The translations under genes were made by a program, and so were the position numbers. From NCBI GenBank assembly GCA_907165065.1, contig OU015524.1, forward strand, positions 61,731,295-61,795,294: a stretch of 64,000 nt of DNA, written 5' to 3'. This stretch comes from Caprimulgus europaeus (lineage: Eukaryota > Chordata > Aves > Caprimulgiformes > Caprimulgidae). The notes beneath the pieces were generated by a model that worked only from the letters and a program-made list of their open reading frames with translations, was not told where the DNA came from and did not search any database. Shown here piece by piece: positions 28,673 through 41,470 of this stretch. How positions within the stretch are numbered: the first letter of the stretch is position 1; each line of letters opens with the position of its first letter.

Positions 28673-30232
28673 CACCTTACTGCTTGCAACATTATCACTC
28701 TTTTTACAGGTCATACCAGCAAGTTAGCTTTTCCACTGACATGCTTGGGTTCATGAAATCCCATAAAAGTTTCTATTCCACACTTTTACCTCTAGAAGGG
28801 TAAAAAGTTTTAGTCAATACTCTGCCAGTTGTTTTTATCTTAATTCTTCTGAAACTGTGCACTTGAGGCTGTGTCAGGCATTATGTTAGTACTCCTTGTT
28901 GGTTCTCCAGCAGTCTCTTTACAGCTTCCTCTGATTTAATTCTATTTGTCCTGAAGAGTGTACAGAAGCCTGGCAGCCACCAATTGGAAAATTAACAGGA
29001 AATCTGACTCATTTGTCAAGCTCATGAGGAAAAGAATGCAGACATTTTGCCCAGTCATCACACCAGCCATGCAGAGACATACATGAAAATGCAGAGGCCT
29101 TCTCTTCCCAGCCATGGGGTTCTGTTTATCTCCCAGGATACATTCATGCAGCAAAGCCTTTGTTACGATCAAGTTGTGAGGAGCATTTTGGCTGCAGACC
29201 AGCTCACTCAGTCATGTGTTCAAACAGAAAGAGAAGGGCAGTTACTATGTTTATGTTCCTTTTCCTCTGCAAATACATGCTAGTCTGTATGCTGGTTTTA
29301 ATCACTAAATTCTGCCTGCTTGCATCCCTTTTCTAACAACAGCAACTGTCAAAAACACAGCTCTTGGGGCATAAACTACAACCACTCATTTAAATACAGG
29401 AGCAATTTAATAATCTACTTTATGATAGATTATTAAATCTAATAATCTATTTTTTATGCTTTGAAACATAACAGTAGCTAACATTTGTTTTTCAGCAGAA
29501 AGCTTAATATGTTGAAGTGTCAACACAAAGAATAACATTCAGCTTCCTGATTCCATTTTGCCAACCAAGTCACTGATCTTTCAGAATAGCAGCAAACTGG
29601 ATAGGCAAGTGCTTGTCTTGAGGAAAAAAACACCCACTCCCTCTTTGGTTAAAGTCATTCAGAGACTTGGCAATGAACACAGTCCTCTTGGACTTCTCAG
29701 TAGTCCAAACTACTCAAACTAAAAACTCAATAGTTACTTTTTGGCTTCCTTTTAGACCCTTTCCTCTTCTGTAACCTACAGCTTCATTCACTTGCTATCA
29801 GCCAAAGACAATCCCCTCTCCACCACGGCAGGCAAAACACAAATGCCTAATGCTCCCCTCTTCCAAACTCGGGTGTACAAAGCGCGTTGACAGTATATCA
29901 AGGCTGGACTTGCAGCACATGGTGAAAAATCTCAGCACATGGCAGGATGAGAAAAAAAGACAGACAAGTTCTTTGCCTCCACTCAGAAGATAAAAAAGTT
30001 AAGAGAAAGTACAGGAATCATTTTGCAGCCCAAAATGGCTGATAAGCTTCAGCTTTGGCCCAAGGTATCTGCATTGACAAAGAGAATTCTTTGAAAAAGA
30101 GACCCTTCTGGGCACTTTTATGTACTGCTTTAACATCTGAATGGGTTTTCATTACATGTCTTAATGTTTATTAAAATTTGCATTAGGAGAAAAAGGAAGA
30201 AAATTTTAAAAGAGCTTTTTTTTTCTTTTTAC

Positions 30233-30261
30233 CATACTATTGGTGTTTTGACACCAATATG
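30233..30261. repeat. Short perfect inverted repeat
   Basis: ATTGGTGT and ACACCAAT are separated by TTTG, with CATA and TATG extending the stem imperfectly. Possible hairpin of unknown role. Confidence 0.7.
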
Positions 30262-32339
30262 AAAATAACGGCTTCATTTTTTTAGTTAATTACAAGCAAG
30301 TTCACATTTACTTTACACTAACAAGATCCAGTGTGTATGAAGGGCTATCTCAGGTCTTCGTTGTCTATCTCATATCTGCTGTTATTTACTGAACATACTG
30401 TTACTCCTTTTGATTCTAACTTGCAGAAACTTACAGTGACTTTGGTTTCCTTTATGAGCAAAAGTTAAGACTGAGTCACAGTTTCTTTTCTAACAGAGCC
30501 TGAACATTTTAAGAAACAAACAACAAGAAGAAATGTCTTTTCTAGTATCTTCAAGCTTTTTCCAAAGCAGTATCTCCCTAAAACATTCCTATTCTTTGTT
30601 TTATTCCTTATTAATCCTTTCTTCCATTCATAGCTTGGTTTTTTATTCTAGTTTTCCTTCCTGTTCTCCACGTGCTTCTGAGTATTGTTTCTGCAGGGGT
30701 ATCTGCTCATAGCCACATGTCCCTGGCTACCACATTCACAAAGCTCAGCTTCTGACCTGCATAGTGGCCTCAGTTGAGCAGTAGCTCCTGCTGTTTAAGC
30801 CATGAAAAGTGTCCATGCCCTCAGTGCAGGACTGCAGTCATGTCCACCAGCTGCAGTGAAGTTTCATAGTCTCAGTAATTAAAACACCTTCTCTCTCACT
30901 TCTGCCCATCTTCCTGCTGAAGTACAAAATTGTGACATTCTGTGTGGCCCAAAAAAGCGAAGGGAAAAGAAATAATGACAGATTGCAAATAGCACAAATG
31001 AGCTATATAGCTCCTTCAGGAAAAGGAGAGTCCTGGGCTCTGGTTCTTACCAATAGCAGTGTTATATTTATTATCCAGTTATTCGCAGACCAGGTGGCAG
31101 TGTGGTAGCAACCTAGTCAGCCATCCTCTTGACCAGCAATGATCAATGCTATGCCTTGGGTCTTTTAAATATCAAGAAACAGCATATCCCCAAGGATGCC
31201 CTTCAAACTTTCCCATTCTCCACTATTTGCTACAAATTGCAAAGCCTGCCTGACCACTGTCAGCCTCCTTCAGCAGACCGAAATGCACGTGTCCAAAAGC
31301 AGACATATGCCTACATACCTTAATTTATTGCCAGTGCCATCTTGATATCTTCATTTGCATATGGTATCTCAGAAAAGCAAAGTTATCCACAGATCAACCA
31401 CACTTCCAGGTTGTGCCTCCTCTCTTTCTTATTTCAGATTAATTTCTGGTTCCTATTAAAATCTTGTCCCAGACTGCATAAGCCAGATATTTTTCTGAGG
31501 TTAAATTCTCCTGGATCTCCCTAGCTGACAGCTTGAATCTTCCTCTTTGTTTTCACCGCTGTTTATCTGCACCATTAAGTTGAGTTGACCTGAATAAACC
31601 TCACAGATGAATCAGATGAATTCTCTCTGTGTTAACAAACTTTTGTATTAATTAAGTGGGGGGAAACTGACCCACCTTTGCCGGGAAACAGGGTGCTCAC
31701 AGGCAAGAGTTCATGCGAAACTCATCACATGGTCTTAACTAATGTGCTTGGCTGGTCCAGTTTCTGGGAAATACAGGTGGCACCTGTGGTAGTTTTTCAT
31801 TCTCTGATATTTTTCTCCACTTGCACCCCCTGTAAGTCCTTGCTACAGCAAACAGTCACCAACCTACGTTGTTAAAAGGATACAAGGATGTTGCCTTTCC
31901 TGTGTAACCTCAGCACATGTGAAATTATCCTAAAAAGTGGGTCAAAGTTATGACACAAAAAGTATACATTTCTACTACATATTTGCAATATAAGACAATT
32001 TATGGCAGTAAAAATAAAAAAAAAAATTAAAAAGAAGCAAAGTGGGACATTGTTTCCTTTCACCCAGCTGGACCTGAAGCTTTTCTATGACAGAACTTGA
32101 TCCTTCAGGCCACACTGGTTTTCTTTCAGTTTGTACTCGAAAAAACAGTAATCGTAAAGATCACTTCAGAATAACAGCAACAAAGTTTAGTTTGGAAATG
32201 GGAAATATAATTACTTTCTATCTCCTGGAGATCTGCCAATGTATACTCTGATCCTTGTGTAAGGTTAAGTGGCAGGAGAGTGCCTGCTCTTCTAAGGGCA
32301 TCTGGTCAAGGACTTTCTTCAATGAAGAAGAGGAATAAT

Positions 32340-33410
32340 AAGAGAAGGATGAAGCCATGAAAAAAACATACAGGGACACAAACTTGACCAACAAAAGGTA
32401 AAGGAGGCAGTGGTGGGAACCAAACTTGGTCAGTCACACCAATTGATGAGGGCCTGTGAGTGTGGGAAGGTTTATTCCAGTGAGGTTATCCATTCTGAGA
32501 CCTTGTCAATCAGGAAACTCAGAGGAAAAGGTGGGAACCAGAAATAAATAGACAGAGACGCAGACCTGACAAAACAATGACAAAACCCAATCACACTAAT
32601 TGCTGGGCTATCAAGAAACTGCTGACACTACTTACAGGAAGATCAACCTGGACTTTGCAACAGTGAGGACTGCAAGCCGGGGGAGAGCCAGACAGGGAGA
32701 GGTGTGGGAATGGGCAGAGCTGTATGAATGCCTGGGGGACCTGCAGGGAGGAACAAAGAAGGGGGTAGGCAAAAAAGGGTATAAAGGGGGCCAGTTGGAT
32801 GTAAAACTGGTCTGGTCAGTGCACTTGTCTGGCTGAGCCCTGCGCATGATCACCACAGCCTGTCCTTTACAGGGGTGAAGGAGGTGGGCAAGGGGCTCTG
32901 TGCCAGTGGCTGGAGAACGAACATGGGTCACAGCCTGGGTGCCTGGTGCTGGCTGCTGAGGGAGAGGGTCTGTATCTCCCCCAAGCCAGGTGTGCGTGGG
33001 AGGTGTGTGTGTGTGCTCACCAGCAAACTTTAAGCTGGAGCAGCCAGCAAGTAATGGGGCCTCATGTCTGGGGTATCAGGCAGGCAAGGGGTCAGAGCTG
33101 CTATGCCTGGGGGGACTTGTGAACACGGGGTGTCTGTGGGATGAGCATGTGAGCTCCTGGGTGTTTAAAGTGAGTGTCAAGTTGGACCAACCAGCAAGTG
33201 GGAGACCCGTGGTGGGGGTGCCAGGCAGGCAGAGGGGTTGTGCTGGTGCTCAAGGGATCCACAAATGCATGTGTGCTTGTGAACCCAGTGTGATGTGTGA
33301 TGTTTGTGCCTGCATTAGTGACCTTCTGTCTCTGTCAGCCCAAGAGCAGAGGACTTGGCTGTCTGTATTTTCTGTGAGCCCCAAGTGTGAGTGCTTTTGA
33401 AGGCAGCACA
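32340..33410 (+). mobile_element. Probable LTR and leader of an endogenous retrovirus
   Basis: A promoter-like region (GGGTATAAAGGGGGCC, TATAAA at 32779-32784) is preceded by two diverged copies of a roughly 120-bp block containing GGTGGGAACCA...CACACNAATTG. It is followed by two diverged copies of a roughly 110-bp block (33017-33125 and 33165-33285, both with CCAGCAAGT, CAGGCAGGCA and CTTGTGAAC). Upstream repeated enhancer, TATA box and downstream GC-rich leader resemble an avian ERV LTR with R-U5. I see no gag, pol or env. The boundaries are approximate. Confidence 0.45.
32779..32784 (+). promoter_or_regulatory. TATA box in the putative LTR
   Basis: TATAAA lies within GGGTATAAAGGGGG at a position expected for an LTR promoter, with repeated upstream blocks. 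Activity is unknown. Confidence 0.4.
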
Positions 33411-34511
33411 TGACCTGGAGGAGGCGGCCACTCTCTTGGCAACCCTTAACACCTTGCTTCCCTTCCAGACAGCAGGAGGAATTAGTGCTTTGTGAATCTG
33501 ACTTGCAATTTTTCCATGTTCAACTTCCCTTTCTATTCAGGGCATGGTTATAGAATAGAAAATAACTACCTTAATTGAGATCATCAGGCCAAGAATTAAT
33601 GCTTTTCTACAACCTGTTCTGTACGCTTGTGGACCTGCACATGTCTTTATGGATGCATGTACCCTTATACTCAGTACAAGAAGCTGCTCTTTGAACAAAG
33701 AGGTTCAAAAGCACATTACTTATCCAAGACCTCCAAAGGATTTTTTTTCCTTCCTGATTGACTTCCATAAAAATAAATGCCTTGGATTAGAACAAAGAGC
33801 AGTACAGGATTTTCTGATGTCATTGTGGGTAGTTCTGTTTCACACACATTCACTGTGCAGGTTCAAAGATTTGCCCGAATGATAGTGCCCTGTTTTACTT
33901 TGGGAACAGGGGGTTTAGGGAACCAAATTGTGAAATAGCCCACATGTGTGTGGTCAGCTGCTCTCCAACATGGTTTTCAAGTTCGTTGTTCTATCTATAG
34001 AAGTTTGTTCTACCAAATAAAATGCAATGGAATGCAAAGGTTGCAGTTTCACCTATCACGCCCTGGAGTTGCTAAATCTGCAGTACACATGCAGCCCTCT
34101 GTGATCTCTGTCTCCCGCTGTCTTTCCTGGAAAACTGATTATTAGCTCTGCAACTGAACATCTGTGGTTTAGAGAAAAAGCACTAAAAAAATTATTCCTC
34201 TATATTATAGACAAACAGCACCTGTATGTTCCTGACAGCTTTACACTTTTGAGCAGAGTGATTTTGTCTGAGTTTTATACATAGTTTCAGAGACCTTCCT
34301 TGTTTCCTGGTATATGAGTGATTTTGAACTCTTTGCCTCTTCATGGCCCTCCTCCCAGTAACAGAAAATGACAAGGTTTATGCTGTTTTTCAGGGAAAAC
34401 ATAAACTACCATAGAAAAGTTTATTTTCAGGAAAAAATCAGGAAAATAGGATCACATAAACCACTAATTGTTTGGTTAGCTGCCTGTTTGTTGCATATGA
34501 TTATGTTATAC
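33411..34511. other. Intergenic, nothing recognised
   Basis: Ordinary sequence between the two ERV remnants. Confidence 0.6.
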
Positions 34512-34915
34512 AGTTGTGGTTTAACCCCAGCTGTTATAAGAATGTCCCCAGGCACAGCAGAGTAAGATGACAAGCACTACAGGAGTACAGCAAGCAGCAA
34601 AAGCAAAAAGCAACCACTAACGAGCACTAGACTCTACTATACAGTAATGCAGGCAAGCCCCATAGCAAGCACAGGAGCCTGTCAATTAATAGCTAAATAG
34701 CAATAACAGCTATAAATTTGATCTAGCACATTCCAATCAAATCTGTTGTTATCTCAAACCCTTTGAGCCCCAAGTTGGGCTTCAAAAAGGAGTCAGCCAG
34801 CAACTAAGCACCATACAGCCACTCGCTCATTCATCCCTGGTGGGATGGGGCAGAGAATGGGAAGACTAAAAGTGAGAAAACTCCTGGGTACTCTCCAGAG
34901 TACTTTTCACCTGCT
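34512..34915 (-). mobile_element. Collapsed ERV remnant: partial LTR, primer-binding-site-like sequence, leader, LTR tip
   Basis: Reading the minus strand from 34915 downward there are four parts. First comes an LTR end resembling that of the 56.5-kb element (landmarks around 34796-34850). Next, 34766-34783 resembles a degenerate lysine-tRNA primer-binding site. A 240-bp leader-like stretch follows. Last, 34512-34530 is a second copy of the LTR terminus (complement TTGTGGTTTAACCCCAGC). No coding sequence remains. It abuts the CR1 starting at 34951. Confidence 0.5.
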
Positions 34916-34950
34916 ATAGCAGGTAGTCTTGTTAAGTAATTTCTTTCTTC

Positions 34951-36424
34951 ACAGAACCACAGAATGGTAGGGGTTGGAAGCGACCTCTGGAGATCACCTA
35001 GTCCAGCCCTGCTGCCAAAGCATGTTCACCTAGAGCAAGTTGGACAGGAAAGCATCCAGGTAGGTTTTGAACACTTCCAGAGATGGAGATTCCACAACCT
35101 CCCTGGGCAGCCTGTTCCAGTGCTCTGGCACCCTCACAGTAAAGAATTTTTTTCCGCATGTTTAAGCGGAACCTCCTGTGTTCCAGCTTGTGCCCATTGA
35201 CCCTTGTCCTACCACTGGCCACCACTGAAAAGAGTCTGGCCCCATCCTCTCAACACCCACCCTTTAGATATTTATAATCACTAATGAGGTCCCCTCTCAG
35301 TCTTCTCTAGGCTAAACAGACCCAGCTCTCAGTCTTTCCTCATAAGAAAGATGCTCCAGCCCCTTGATAATCTTTGTAGCCCTGTGCTGGACTCTCTCCA
35401 GAAGTTCTGTATCTCTCTTGAACTGGGGAGCCCAGAACTGGACACAGCACTCCAGATGCCGCCTCACCAGGGCAGAGTAGAGAGGGAGGATCACCTCCCT
35501 CGACCTGCTGGTCACACTCTTCCTAATGCACCCCAGGATACCATTTGCCTTCTTGGCCACAAGGGCACATTGTTGGCTCATGGTCAACTGGTCTTCCACC
35601 AGTATTCCCAGGTCCTTCTCTGCAGGGCTGCTTTCCAGCAGGTCAACCCCGAACCTGTACTGGTGCCTGGGATTATTCCCCCTCAGGTGCAGGACCCTAC
35701 ACTTGTCATTATTGGATTTCATAAAGTTCCTCTGTGACCAACTCTCCAGCCTATACAGATCTCACTGAATGGCAGCACAGCCTTCTGGTGTGTCAGCCAC
35801 TCCTCCCAGTTTAGTGTCATCAGCAAACTTGCCGAGGGCACACTCAGTCCCTTCATCCAAGTCACTGATGAATATATCGAATAGGACTGGACCAAGTACT
35901 GACCCTTGGGGAACGCCACTAACCACAGGGCTCCAACTGGACTCTGCACCACTGATTAAAACCCTCTGAGCTCTGTCATTGACACAGTTCTTCACCCACC
36001 TCACTGTACCCTCATCTAACCCACGCTTCCTAAGCTTACCTATGAGGACACTATGGGAGACAGTGTCAAAAGCCTTGCTGAAGTCAAGGTAGACAACATC
36101 CACTGCTCTCCCCTCATGCACCCAGCCAGTCATGTCATCATAGAAGGCTATCAGATTGGTCAGACATTATTTCCCCTTAGTGAATCCATGTTGACTATTC
36201 CTGATAACCTTCATTTGCTCTACATGCTTAGAGATGGCCTCCAGAATGAGCTGTTCCTTCACCTTCCCAGGGATGGAGGTGAGGCTGACTGGCCTGTAGT
36301 TTCCTGGGTCCTCCTTCTTGCCCCTTTTGAAGACTGGAGTGACACTGGCTTTCCTCCAGTCCTCAGGCACCTCTCTCATCCTCCACAACCTTTCAAAGAT
36401 GATGGAGAGTGGCTCCACAATAAC
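34951..36424 (-). mobile_element. CR1 LINE, 1.5-kb 3' half with reverse-transcriptase remnants
   Basis: This is the longest uninterrupted CR1 in the window. The + strand starts ACAGAACCACAGAATGG, the complement of the CR1 3' end. On the minus strand, 35762-36133 encodes [23 protein letters not shown] and FADDTKLGG, the reverse-transcriptase motifs including the catalytic aspartates. 36167-36418 encodes the preceding GNYRPVSLTS segment, and 35312-35722 the C-terminal ORF2 part ([11 protein letters not shown]). Frame changes and stops separate these pieces, so the element is dead and 5' truncated. Confidence 0.92.
35762..36133 (-). pseudogene. CR1 ORF2 reverse-transcriptase fragment
   Basis: This minus-strand open stretch of 123 codons carries the FADD catalytic box and the [10 protein letters not shown] motif of non-LTR retrotransposon reverse transcriptases. 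Neighbouring domain pieces lie in other frames, so it is a fossil domain rather than a gene. Confidence 0.85.
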
Positions 36425-39400
36425 ATCTTAAATTACACATCCTTTATTAAAACTAAGCACATTTTTGTTTCCATTAATCTTACCCAGAGATTGTTTCAAG
36501 CTCTAACCTTGGGGAAATTAGAAACCTAATTTTCAGCCTTAATTCAGGCAGGAACTCTTTCTACTTTGTGATTTTGTGTATACTTAATCTTTTGGCTTAA
36601 AAACCTGAGACTGCTTAAACCGTGAACATATTTATGGAGAGTAGAAGTTCCCCTTTCAGCTTTTCCCTTACCAGACTAGACAAGACAATTATTTTTAGCC
36701 TCTTCTCCAAAGACAGGATACCCACTTTCAACTGTTGATCAGAATAGTTCCTTTCAGCACCTGTTCCTGGCTCTATTTGTCCTCGTGGGACAGGGGTGAG
36801 CAGTCCAGTGCAGTGCTGCAGAAGGCATGTATTTGCTTCCTCAGATTACAGAATTGATATTTCCTTCTCTCTGCTGGATTCAACACACTTCCAATTCATT
36901 AGCCTGGTAACTTATAAAAAAAACCCCAATACTGTTGCCCACAGTTTGGTTAATTAGCAGACAGTTCAATAACAGCAAGTTTCTCAACACAATAAATTGA
37001 TGTATAGAATAAAGACCAAGTGTTTGTTCTGGCTTCAGCTCATGTGACAATTTCCTGACCCACCACTACTTTATCAAATGTGCTGTAGTTCTTTTTAAAC
37101 AGCAGAAGCACAAAACCTAACAAAAGGTTAAGGTGACAAAGGATTGTTGATAAATTTAGCAAGATGGGTACAAATGTAAAATACTTAAAAAAAAAAATAA
37201 TTGCAAACTCATGTCTGTCATCTGAGATTTCTCAGAAACATCTCTCAGCAACATATGGCCATGGACAAGCCCAACAGTATCCTGGCTCAGGAATACTTGC
37301 TTTCCTTGTGGGATCCTGAACTGAGCCCTCCCCCATCTCAACTCTATTTAAGGGCAACAGCGTAACACTGTGTACAAAAGGGTATCTGGAAATCCTCAGC
37401 TTCCTCTTCCTGTTGCTAATCAACTCTAGGAGACTTGTTGCAATGGCTGTTTAATTCTCTTTGCATGTTTGTGAAAAAGAAATTAAAGCTTGGCTAATAC
37501 CAGTACACACACTGGATTTTTCTATTTGACTCCACCTTCTTTTTCAAGTATTCGTCTCAATTACAGTTTCTTTGGCCTCCCCCCTTTCCAGGTAAATAGA
37601 ACTTCCTTCAAGAAACACATTTTCACATAACAGAATTTTCTGTGAGCAGCATAATTAATTAAGCCTGGTTTCCTATGGATTTATGTTGTTGATTCCCAAG
37701 TCCCATTCTCCCATCGTGTCCCCTACGATACCTTCATAAGGCAAAACCAGCACTTTGCACTTTAGATGGCCAATATGAGTTACACACCTGCTGTTTGGCT
37801 CAGCAGTCGACATACATTGCACAATCAGTCAGAGATCAGGTTCTTGTGGTTGTTGCCAAAGAGAATACATCACATACTTTTCCCTCTCCGGGAAATGTTT
37901 CTTAGATTACTTTAAAATGAAAATAAAAGGGCCTCTGATGAATTAAGAGTATCAGTATAACCACAACAAATATTATGAGGATACACAAACTTCATTTAGA
38001 ATCCACCTAATCATGAGGATTAAAAATATACCTTACAGTTAAGTTCTTACTCCTTTTTTCATAAAATATCTTATTCTGTATCATGTGTATTGTTGAAAGT
38101 ATCTGTGTCCATTCTCAGACCTCCTAATTATTTATAATTCCATTCTGCTTTTAAATAGTACCTACGTAGATTTACGAGAAATGAGACTTAACTTGGATTT
38201 AATTGCTGAATGCTTATCCTGACTATACATGATGGTTCTGCTATGAATTTTTAATCACTGGGCACTATGCAGAATTGCAATATCTCCCATTGTGATACTT
38301 TGCTCATGCTATAAAAATGCTTTTGAAAAATTCATAACATTCAACAAAACAGGCAATATCCATTCTTTAGTTTGACCCCAGTAGTCTGCCAAACAACAGT
38401 GTGGTCTGCATAAGACTGATCTGCTTAATAGAATAATTATGTATCTTTAAAGGCTCGATATGCAGTATCTCTAAAACATAGCTACTATTTGACAATTATT
38501 TTGCATGGGACTTTCTACAGCAGACAGAGACACTGGATTACTGAAAGAAGACAAAGGACCCAACATTTTTTCTTCTGAGACTGATTATGGTGCTAGCTTG
38601 TTTTATGAGGTGGGATTCTTTATCAGAAGACATTTTTGCTCCTAGATTAATGGCACTCTTTTCCAAAAAGTTATAGAAGATATGATCTTTCCAGTCTACA
38701 CTTTAACTCTTAGGAGGTCTAGGCCAAATGTAAATGTACAGAAGGTCACAATGGCATTGCACAGAGCTTTGACTGCACCATGATTTTGTTTATCATGCTT
38801 GTGCTTCCCATGCTCAGGGAAGGACATGCTTAGATATCCCTTCCTTATCTCTTAACCAAAAGAGATTAGTCTCATTTCTGTAACAGTGCTATTGTTGCCA
38901 AGGAAGGTGGTTAGCTTTTTTTACTCATACAGGCCGGTATCTGGGGGTGGGACCAGCAACTACACTAACACACAGTAAATCTGCACTATTACTTTATAAA
39001 GCACAAAAGACTACAGTATTAGGAGAAAAAATGAAACAAAACAAAACAGACAACCCACCTCCCAAATGCAGTAACTCTCTATAGTTTTTGTCTTTTTTTA
39101 AGAGTTTCAGAATATTCAAAGATATTTAAGAAAGTGAGAAGCCCTGTTTTTTCTTCTTTTACCTCGTTCAGAGCTCCAACTAAACTTAAGCCCTCTTTTA
39201 CTGATGAAGGTTAATGACTCTTGTTGCTATCCTGAACCATCAAGGTACCTCTCCCAGCCTGAAAGCAGATGGGACACCATGCAGAAGCTGGTCTGCATTA
39301 CTGTCCATTAGGCTCGTTTTGTCTCAGAGTGCATATCAGATCACACATGCATTAGATCAACAGAAGTAACAGAGCATGAGAGGTCACCTGCCAATGCAGC

Positions 39401-41198
39401 AGCTACAGCAGAGCAGCTGTTACACTGAAAACACTTCAGCCTTTCAGAGACTTGCTCACTGGCTCGTAACCCTGTTGTCCATCTTCTTAATCTATCCTTG
39501 CTACCTTTGTTTTCTTTTACCTTACGATTCAGGCAGGTACCTTCCCCAGCCTCAAATAAGCCTGCTGTCTTTGATTTGGTGGTTGACATCTAAGTAGTGC
39601 TCATTGCAGCTGCTGTGTTGGAGAGGTGACCACCCTAGTCAGCTGCCATTAGACCAGTAACAGAATTCAGTGATACCACGATTTCCATGGTGCATTATTT
39701 ATCTCCTTCTTTCAGGATTCAGTGCAAGGGTAATTACAGGATATGCAGTATGGGCATTCATTTAAGAGCTTTAATCCTAGGATATGGATAATTTATTGGG
39801 TAGTGGGACATTTTATTTCCCTTCTGGAATGAGTGACAGAAGTCTCTGATAAGAGCACAGCTTAGACTGCTTCAGGTCTTGTTGTTTCGGTTTTCTGGTT
39901 CCTCAAACTGTGAATTTGGAAAAAACGGGTAGCTGAGGAGAATCACGATGGCACAAATTTGAAATGAGGGCTAGAGAGGAATGATGCTCCTAGAAGATCA
40001 TAATGTATATTTTTACTGTAAGACTGTATAAGAAGATCACTGAACTTCCTGACAGATCCATGGGATGTATAGAAGCTAAGTGATCACTAATGAGCACTTA
40101 AAAAAAAAATCTTTTTTGGAGGGGTCTGATTGTTTGTACTGTTTGAAGGTAAACACAGCCAGTGTTTTTAATAATTGGGGGAAAGCTCTGTTTAGAAATA
40201 ACTTCGTGTCTGTGATTTCTCTTTGTGATAGCATTCAAAGAAAAGATGGTGCTACCTTTGATACATGCCTTTCCTAAAATTGTTCTTACACAGCCTCATA
40301 CAGACTCCAAACTTGTTCCCACACTGATACTGTATCCACCTTAGTTTTTCAAAGGACCTTGGTAAGTATTTCAAAGACAAAACCCTAAAGACCCGGAACG
40401 CAGCTCAGTTTGTGAGAAAGCATGTAGGTAACCGCAATGACTGTCATGATGAATCAGAGGAGTAGGCATTTCAGACTAAGTGAGGTGAAGATCCTGTATC
40501 TTCTTCCACAAGGACAGCAAAATCCCAAGGAGTGCTACTGCATGTGCACATGAAGGCACAAAAACTCTGTGACATTATTAAGTGATAGCTGAAAAACAAA
40601 CAAGCAAACAAATATGTAAGCACAAGGCTGTGGAAACTTGTCCCACGGTATGAGAATTTGTATATCTCATTGAGACCTTTCTCACAGATAGACGTGTGAC
40701 CACCACTTGGGCTATGCACAAAAAGGAGTACAAAGGAGGAAGTTACAAGACATGACAATGGCCAATTTTTTTTTCCTCTTTTCCAATGTGTAACCATTCA
40801 AGACAAGGCAAAATTTTAGCAAGTTTGTAATGTTTTGGTGGGGATGGACTCCACTGGCCATGCAGTGAGAGGAGCCGCTGCTGGGAGCTGTGTACAGGGA
40901 TTCTGGTGGCACAGGCAGAGGTGTGCCAGGGAGAACTTTTGTAACCAGAATTAAACTTCCTTAATTTCTCTGCAGAGAGCTGACAATGTTTACTTATTGT
41001 TATCACCTTTCATAATGTTCCATAAAGTCTGTGCAATGTTGTCATAAAAAAACCCCCAACCTTATTAAGCTCTGTTGATGTGACATCTACCTTAGGCACA
41101 TTGTCAGCCCTTGAGATGACTGTCAGAATACCTAACCTCTATCCAGGGCTGATGATTCCTTATTCTCACTTAATTTTGTATAAAATACCATTTCAGTT
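36425..41198. other. Intergenic, AT-rich, repeat-poor
   Basis: No coding or transposon signature seen across about 4.8 kb. It is a candidate for distal regulatory sequence on composition alone. Confidence 0.55.
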
Positions 41199-41470
41199 AC
41201 AGAATCATAGATTCATTTAGGTTGGAAAAGACCCTTAAGATCATCAAATCCAACCATAAAACTAACACCGTGAAGTACACCTCTGAACCATGTCCCTAAG
41301 TACCACATCTACACGTCTTTTAGACACCTCCAGAGATGGTGACTCAACCACTTCCCTGGGCAGCCTGTTCCAATGCTTGGCAAATCTTCCAGTGAAGAAA
41401 TTTTTCCTAATATCCAGCCTAAAGCTCCTCTGGCACAACTTGACACCGTTTCCTCCTGTCCTGTCATTAT
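41199..41470 (-). mobile_element. CR1 LINE 3' fragment
   Basis: It starts ACAGAATCATAGATTCA followed by GGTTGGAAAAGACCC, then the GGCAGCCTGTTCCAATG and CCTGTCATTATG landmarks of the CR1 3' region in complement. It is 5' truncated at about 41.47 kb, 1.5 kb upstream of IFNGR1 exon 1. Confidence 0.85.

Larger units (their letters stand above)
22873..32339. other. Intergenic, no supportable gene
   Basis: A minus-strand frame of 113 codons at 24984-25325 has no recognisable domain and no supporting splice or neighbour context. The 25.3-27.2 kb section is AT-rich and repeat-poor. A TTAATTAATTAATAATAAT patch lies near 23.65 kb. Confidence 0.6.

Noticed and set aside
32990..33400. 136-codon + strand open frame
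   Set aside because: It lies in the duplicated leader-like block of the putative LTR and looks like translated repeat rather than protein.
36053..36529. 158-codon + strand open frame
   Set aside because: It is the antisense shadow of the CR1 reverse-transcriptase region and carries no family features.
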